The position numbers and the translations under genes are program-made. Shown here one piece after another: positions 59,547 to 64,000 of a stretch of 64,000 bases of DNA. The notes beneath the pieces are model-generated. The model was not told where the DNA came from and searched no databases. It worked only from the letters and a program-made list of their open reading frames with translations. How positions within the stretch are numbered: the stretch's first letter is position 1; each line of letters starts with the position of its first letter. Origin of the DNA: Aureimonas sp. AU12 (GTDB lineage Bacteria > Pseudomonadota > Alphaproteobacteria > Rhizobiales > Rhizobiaceae); assembly GCF_001463705.1 (NCBI RefSeq), contig NZ_BBWH01000040.1, positions 62,001 through 126,000 of the forward strand. The letters are read 5' to 3'.

Positions 59547-59686
59547 GAGGCCCTTGGAACCCCATCACTTCCATCCTCCATCGGGAAGGGCCGGCGGCCC
59601 TCCCCGATGGAGGATCAAAAGAAGCGGGGGTCCGGGGGCGCCAGCCCTCGGGCGGGGGCCGGGGCGGCAGCCCCGCCATGACACCC
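59547..59686 (+). repeat. Multi-hairpin intergenic repeat, copy 2
   Basis: Same order of elements and same orientation as copy 1 at 51226. The central stem pairs ATCCTCCATCGGG (59573-59585) with CCCGATGGAGGAT (59603-59615), then an A-C mismatch, AGGGCC/GGCCCT and loop GGC. Arm sequences differ from copy 1, yet pairing is perfect in both. Confidence 0.75.
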
Positions 59687-59696
59687 ACCGCCCACG

Positions 59697-59723
59697 AAAA
59701 AGGGCGGCCCAAGGGCCGCCCTT
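59697..59723 (-). terminator. Intrinsic terminator of the Bax inhibitor-1 family gene
   Basis: GGGCGGCCC (59702-59710), loop AA, GGGCCGCCC (59713-59721). Read on the minus strand the stem is followed by five T's (59701-59697). It lies 26 bases after the stop of the gene ending at 59749. Confidence 0.85.
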
Positions 59724-59748
59724 CGATCGTCCGGTATGGCCGTCCGCG

Positions 59749-60531
59749 TCAGGAGTTGCGGTTGCCGAAGAGCTGCAGCATGAACATGAACATGTTGATG
59801 AAGTTCAGGTAGAGCGACAGGGCGCCCATGATGGCCTTACGACCGGCGACGAGCGCGTCGTCGCCTTCGAAGTACATTTCCTTGATGCGCTGCGTATCGT
59901 AGGCGGTGAGGCCGGCGAAAACGAGGACGCCGATCACCGACACGGCGAAAGCGAGCGCCGAGGACTGCAGAAAGATGTTGACGATCATCGCGATGACGAT
60001 GCCGACAACGCCCATGATCAGGAACGAGCCCATGCCCGACAGGTCGCGTTTCGTCGTGTAGCCGAAGAGCGAGAGGGCTCCGAAAGACGCGGCGGTGATG
60101 AAGAAGACCTGCGTGATCGAATCCTGCGTGTAGACGAGGAAGATCGTCGACAGCGAGACGCCGACCAGGGCGGCATAGGCCCAGAAGGTCGCCTGAGCGG
60201 CCTGCGTGCTCATGCGGTTGATGCGCATCGACAGGAAGAACACCATGGCAAGCGGGGCCAGCATCAGCACCCACTTCAGCGGCGAGGTGTAGACCGTCGC
60301 GCCGAACTGCGTGAGCATCACGCCGTTGAGTTCACCGACCGAGTTCGAGGCGACGGTGGTGGTCGCCAGCGAATAGACGCCGTAGGCCGCGGCACCCGTG
60401 ATGGCGAGACCCGCCGCCATCAGGTTGTAGACCTTCAGCATGTAGGCGCGAAGGCCCTGGTCGATCGTCGCGTCGGTGCGGCTTCCGGCAGCGGGTACGC
60501 TTCGCAGACCCGCATTCCATTTGTCAGCCAT
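59749..60531 (-). CDS. Bax inhibitor-1/YccA family membrane protein
   Basis: A 260-residue inner-membrane protein with seven helices. AYDTQRIKEMYFEGDD near the C-terminus, with the Asp of the proposed pH-sensing/calcium-leak site, and YMLKVYNLMAAGLAITGAAAY at the first helix are family signatures. E. coli YccA modulates the FtsH protease; the role here is unknown. It is a single-gene unit with its own terminator. Confidence 0.92.
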   Translation of the reverse strand: MADKWNAGLRSVPAAGSRTDATIDQGLRAYMLKVYNLMAAGLAITGAAAYGVYSLATTTVASNSVGELNGVMLTQFGATVYTSPLKWVLMLAPLAMVFFLSMRINRMSTQAAQATFWAYAALVGVSLSTIFLVYTQDSITQVFFITAASFGALSLFGYTTKRDLSGMGSFLIMGVVGIVIAMIVNIFLQSSALAFAVSVIGVLVFAGLTAYDTQRIKEMYFEGDDALVAGRKAIMGALSLYLNFINMFMFMLQLFGNRNS

Positions 60532-60659
60532 GGCAATTTCCCTTTCCTCGGAGTTCCGACCGGTGTCGGGGCGCCTCTCGTGGCTCTCCCATGCGCCGCT
60601 GGCGGAACGCCCAGCAAGCCTTGACCCCGAATATGCGAAGGTCCGCCCCCTCCCACAAG

Positions 60660-60698
60660 GGCCGGGGCCAGATCCGGCCGAGGATTCGGGCCCCGGCC
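60660..60698 (-). terminator. Hairpin between the ABC permease gene and the Bax inhibitor-1 gene
   Basis: GGCCGGGGCC (60660-60669) pairs with GGCCCCGGCC (60689-60698) around a 19-base loop, 37 bases after the stop of the permease gene. No T-tract on that strand. Confidence 0.4.
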
Positions 60699-60734
60699 GA
60701 TTAATTTTGCGTTATGCGACGCCGATTGCGCCGG

Positions 60735-63332
60735 TCACAGCTCCCGCAGCACCGGTGCCGCCTTCTGGCCGAGCACGCGCCAGGTTCCCGCCAGCCCGAA
60801 GCCGACGGTGAGGACGAGCGAGCCCACCAGCGTCGCGATCGCCACCGTCCAGTCGAAATGGAAGGGAAGCTGCATGATGCGGGCGACGACATACCAGGAG
60901 GCGAGCGCCCCGGCCGCCACCGCAAAGATGGCGGTGACGGCGCCGAGCGAAAGATATTCGAGCACGTAGGCGCGGATGAGCGTCGCCCGCGTCGCGCCAA
61001 GGGTCTTCAGCACCACCGCGTCGTGGACGCGCGCCCGGTTTCCGGCGGCGAGCGCTCCGGAAAGGACGAGCACCGAGGCGACGAGCGCCACGGCGGCAGC
61101 GGCCCGGATCGCCAGCGCCAGTTGCGCCACGAGCGCGTTGACGGCGTCGAGCGCATCCTTCACCCGCACCGTCGTCACCGCCGGGAACGTGTTGGAGATG
61201 CCGCGCAGCACGCCGCGCTCGACCTCGGCGGTGTCGTCGGGGATCTGCAGCGTCGCCAGCCAGGCGTGCGGCGCGCCCCGGAAGGTGTTGGGCGAGAACA
61301 CCATGACGAAGTTGATCGACAGCGATTCCCACTCCACCGTGCGGAAGTTGGCGATGCGTGCGGTGATGTTGCGGCCGAGCACGTTGACGGTCAGCGTCTC
61401 GCCGACCTTGAGGCCGAGTTCGCCGGCCTCCTTGGCCGAGAAGGAGACGAGCGGCTCGCCCTCATAGTCCGCCGACCACCATTCGCCTTGCGTGATCGTC
61501 GTGTTCTCGGGCCGCTCCGTCGCGTAGGTCACGCCCCGGTCGCCACGCAGCACCCAAGCGCCTTCCGGCGGCACGGTGATCTGCGAGACGTCGACGCCGT
61601 TCAGCTGGACGATGCGCCCGCGCAGCATCGGCGCGGCGTCGAGGCTGGAGCCCGGCGCGAGGCGATCGACCTCGGAGCGGAACGTGTCGATCTCGGCCGA
61701 CTGGATATCGACGAAGAAGAAGTTCGGCGCGCGCGCCGCGATCCCGCTGCCGATCTCGCGGCGCAGATCCGTGTCGATCGTGGCCAGCGTGACGAGCAGC
61801 GTCAGGCCGAGGCCGAGCGAGAGCACGACCGAAGAGGTGAGCGCGCCGGGACGGTGGATGTTGCCGATGGCGAGGCGCAGCGGCGTCGAGCGCACGCGCG
61901 GCAGGCGCGCAGCGCCCTTGCGGATGGCGAAGGCGACGAGGCGCAGCACCGCGAAGGCGACGGCCGTGGCGACGAGGAAGACCCCGGCGACGCCCTTGTC
62001 GCTCGCCATGAAGAGCGCCAGGCCCGCGATGCAAGCCGCGAGAACGAAGGCTGCGGCGGCATAGGTCCAGCGGATGCGCATCGAGCCCGGCTGCTCGTTC
62101 GAGCGGAACAGCGCGGTCGCCGCGACGTCGCGCGTGCGCCCGAGCGGCAGGATCGCGAAGGCCAGCGCCGTCAGGTAGCCGAACAGCGTCGCGACGAGGA
62201 GCGCGCCGGGATAGACCGAGGCGTTGGCGGCCACGGGGATGTAGGCTTCGAGGAAGCCGGCGGTGGCGAAGGGCGCGAGCGCCCCCAGCACGAGGCCGGC
62301 GAGGATGCCGACGGTGGCGAGCACCAGGATCTGGATGAGATAGATCGTCACCACGAAGGAGCCGCCGGCGCCCAGACTCTTGAAGGTGGCGATGACCGAA
62401 CGCTTGGAATCGAGATAGGCGGCCACCGCATTGGCGACGCCGACACCCCCGACGATGAGCGCGGTGAGCCCGACGAGCGTCAGGAATTGCGAGAAGCGCT
62501 CGATGTTGCGCTGGAGCGAGGGCGCGGCTTCGCCGGCGTCGCGAATGCTCCAGCCGGCCTGCGGGAACTGCTGCCCTGCCTGCGCCTCGACCGCCGCGGG
62601 ATCGGTGCCGTCCTCGGTGAAGCGGACCTTGTAGTCGTATTCGACAAGCGAGCCGGGCTGCACGAGGGCGGTGGCGTCGAGCGCATCAAGCGAGACCATA
62701 AGGCGCGGCGCGAAGATGAAGCCGTCCGAGAGGACGTCGGGCTCGCGGTCGAGAACGCCGCGAATCTCGATCTCGGCCGAGCCGAGCCGGATCGTGGCGC
62801 CTACGCTCAACCCCAGCCGGTCGAGGAATTCGGGCGCCACCACCGCGCCGAAGCGGCCGTTGCGCTCGGCCAGCAGAAGCGGCAGCGGATCGGACGGGCT
62901 CGTCTCGGCAGCACCGTAGAGCGGATAGCGCGCGTCCACCGCCTTCACCTCGGCGAGCGTCTGGTTCGAGCCGTCGGGCAGGCGCGCCATCGAGCGCAGC
63001 GACGCGCTTTCGGCGACCTGGCCCAAGCCAGCGAGGAAGGCGCGTTCATCGGGGCTCGCGCGACGCTGGTTGAGACCGAAGCGCATGTCGCCGCCGAGAA
63101 TCGTGCGCCCCTCGCGCTCGATGCCGCCGGTCATCATCTGCGACACCGAATTGACCGCGGCGATCGAGGCGACGCCGAGCGTCAGGCAGAGGAGGAAGAT
63201 CACGAAGCCGCGCAGCCCGCCGCGCATCTCGCGCAGCGCGAACCGCAGGGCGAGGCGCAACTCGCCGGCCCGCCCGCGCGAGCCCGCTCGCACCGCCGGC
63301 TGGACGAGGCCCGCCTCGGTCGCGGCGCTCAA
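60735..63332 (-). CDS. MacB/FtsX-type ABC transporter permease (YbbP-like)
   Basis: 865 residues with two FtsX-like units: a membrane helix at the N-terminus (FVIFLLCLTLGVASIAAVNS), a large periplasmic domain, a block of helices in the middle, a second large domain, and three C-terminal helices. Such proteins pair with a LolD-like ATPase and act as mechanotransmitters or lipoprotein/lipid handlers rather than classic importers. TTG 63332 overlaps the ATPase stop (TTGA). The substrate is unknown; YbbP-like members are often near esterases, none seen here. Confidence 0.88.
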   Translation of the reverse strand: MSAATEAGLVQPAVRAGSRGRAGELRLALRFALREMRGGLRGFVIFLLCLTLGVASIAAVNSVSQMMTGGIEREGRTILGGDMRFGLNQRRASPDERAFLAGLGQVAESASLRSMARLPDGSNQTLAEVKAVDARYPLYGAAETSPSDPLPLLLAERNGRFGAVVAPEFLDRLGLSVGATIRLGSAEIEIRGVLDREPDVLSDGFIFAPRLMVSLDALDATALVQPGSLVEYDYKVRFTEDGTDPAAVEAQAGQQFPQAGWSIRDAGEAAPSLQRNIERFSQFLTLVGLTALIVGGVGVANAVAAYLDSKRSVIATFKSLGAGGSFVVTIYLIQILVLATVGILAGLVLGALAPFATAGFLEAYIPVAANASVYPGALLVATLFGYLTALAFAILPLGRTRDVAATALFRSNEQPGSMRIRWTYAAAAFVLAACIAGLALFMASDKGVAGVFLVATAVAFAVLRLVAFAIRKGAARLPRVRSTPLRLAIGNIHRPGALTSSVVLSLGLGLTLLVTLATIDTDLRREIGSGIAARAPNFFFVDIQSAEIDTFRSEVDRLAPGSSLDAAPMLRGRIVQLNGVDVSQITVPPEGAWVLRGDRGVTYATERPENTTITQGEWWSADYEGEPLVSFSAKEAGELGLKVGETLTVNVLGRNITARIANFRTVEWESLSINFVMVFSPNTFRGAPHAWLATLQIPDDTAEVERGVLRGISNTFPAVTTVRVKDALDAVNALVAQLALAIRAAAAVALVASVLVLSGALAAGNRARVHDAVVLKTLGATRATLIRAYVLEYLSLGAVTAIFAVAAGALASWYVVARIMQLPFHFDWTVAIATLVGSLVLTVGFGLAGTWRVLGQKAAPVLREL

Positions 63333-64000
63333 GAGGCGGCCCCGGCGAGATCGGAAACGCGGCTCGGTGCGGCGACACCGCCGCCGATCTCGCCGGAGCG
63401 CACCGCGACCTCGCGCCCGCAACGCGCGGCGAGCGACTTGTCGTGGGTGACGAGGACGAGCGTCATGGCGCGGCGGCGCTGCTCGGCGAAAAGCAGGTCG
63501 GCGATCTGCTGGCCGGTCTCGCCGTCGAGATTGCCGGTGGGCTCGTCCGCGATGAGAATGGCGGGCTCGGGCGCCAGCGCGCGGGCCAGCGCCACGCGCT
63601 GCTGCTCTCCGCCCGACAGCTCGCCGGGATAATGCGTCACGCGGTGGCCGAGGCCGACGGCCGCCAGTTCCTGTTCGGCCCGCGCGAAAGCATCGCGATG
63701 GCCGGCGAGTTCGAGCGGCACGGCGACGTTCTCGAGCGCGGTCATGTTGGGGATGAGATGGAAGGACTGGAAGACGATGCCGATGTGGCGGCCGCGAAAG
63801 GCGGCGAGCTGGTCCTCGCTCAAGGAGCCGAGCGCCTGTCCGGCGATCTCGACCAGCCCTTCGTCGGCCCGCTCCAGACCCGCCAGCACCATCAGCAGCG
63901 TTGATTTGCCCGATCCCGACGGACCGACGATACCGACGGACTCGCCGCGTGCGACGTCGAGATCGACGCCCTTGAGGACATGGACGGCGCTATGGCCCGA
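63329..64000 (-). CDS. MacB/LolD-type ABC transporter ATPase (N-terminus outside window)
   Basis: The frame is open to the right edge, so the N-terminus is cut. The visible 223 residues have Walker [12 protein letters not shown], the Q-loop [16 protein letters not shown], signature [15 protein letters not shown], Walker [13 protein letters not shown] and the switch histidine LVTHD, all typical of the LolD/MacB/YbbA class. It is coupled to the permease by a TTGA overlap. Confidence 0.93.
   Translation of the reverse strand, partial: SGHSAVHVLKGVDLDVARGESVGIVGPSGSGKSTLLMVLAGLERADEGLVEIAGQALGSLSEDQLAAFRGRHIGIVFQSFHLIPNMTALENVAVPLELAGHRDAFARAEQELAAVGLGHRVTHYPGELSGGEQQRVALARALAPEPAILIADEPTGNLDGETGQQIADLLFAEQRRRAMTLVLVTHDKSLAARCGREVAVRSGEIGGGVAAPSRVSDLAGAAS

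Larger units (their letters stand above)
59429..59748. other. Gap holding repeat copy 2 and the yccA-like terminator
   Basis: No gene is supported. The content is the multi-hairpin repeat at 59547-59686 and a terminator at 59697-59723. Confidence 0.6.

Noticed and set aside
60714-63632. 972-codon open frame antisense to the ABC permease
   Set aside because: Same shadow pattern; the minus-strand permease has clear helices and a coupled ATPase.

Overview
This is a high-GC alphaproteobacterial chromosome segment, most likely from the order Hyphomicrobiales (Rhizobiales); a member of Aurantimonadaceae is a guess only. Pointers are the ccmABCDG block divergent from acnA, DUF2794- and DUF3329-type proteins, a RegB/RegA (ActS/ActR) redox pair, LOV-HWE histidine kinase architecture, OpgG/OpgH glucan synthesis, and dense operons joined by ATGA, GTGA, TTGA or TGATG stop/start overlaps. 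I see no rRNA, tRNA, CRISPR array, transposase or phage gene. Long reading frames antisense to real genes are high-GC shadows and are left out. Both edge genes are cut: a lutB without its 5' end on the left, and an ABC ATPase without its N-terminus on the right.

Layout. 1-2.0 kb: lutB-lutC (lactate utilisation). 2.1-4.2 kb: single-domain response regulator divergent from a LOV blue-light hybrid kinase. 4.3-6.3 kb: pabB-pabA (folate). 6.7-7.3 kb: MarR regulator. 7.5-11.4 kb: periplasmic glucan genes opgG/D, a 117-aa protein, opgH. 11.6-13.1 kb: oxalate/formate-type MFS transporter with a 40-aa partner. 13.6-15.0 kb: phosphohexomutase. 15.2-19.5 kb: type I secretion ATPase and adaptor, then galE. 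19.6-22.2 kb: adenylate cyclase and an EAL phosphodiesterase.

22.6-31.4 kb is the most distinctive block, a complete-looking carbohydrate pathway. A class I aldolase-like gene is divergent from an ADP-dependent-family sugar kinase, which is followed by a polyol-type ABC transporter (binding protein, two permeases, ATPase), a short-chain dehydrogenase and a DeoR regulator. The implied route is import, oxidation, phosphorylation and aldol cleavage.

31.4-34.5 kb: gamma carbonic anhydrase, then an orphan TadG/TadE/TadE set. 34.6-36.5 kb: a second LOV protein, a LOV-HWE kinase. 43.6 down to 36.5 kb: cyoABCD-SURF1-regB-regA on one strand, mostly overlapping, so a quinol oxidase, its assembly factor and a redox sensor appear co-transcribed. 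43.8-47.6 kb: MFS transporter, small stress-like genes, a Nudix hydrolase. 47.7-51.1 kb: ccmG, ccmD, ccmC, an acetyltransferase, ccmB, ccmA. 51.7-56.1 kb: acnA, a DUF1223 protein, a DUF2794 protein. 56.1-64 kb: DHA2 efflux pump, acyl-CoA thioesterase, histidine phosphatase-like protein, acetyltransferase, Bax inhibitor-1 family protein, and a MacB/FtsX-type ABC permease with its ATPase.

Two copies of an intergenic multi-hairpin repeat (51.2 and 59.5 kb) keep perfect stem pairing although their arms differ in sequence. Several strong hairpins lie at gene ends. Only a few carry a T-tract.
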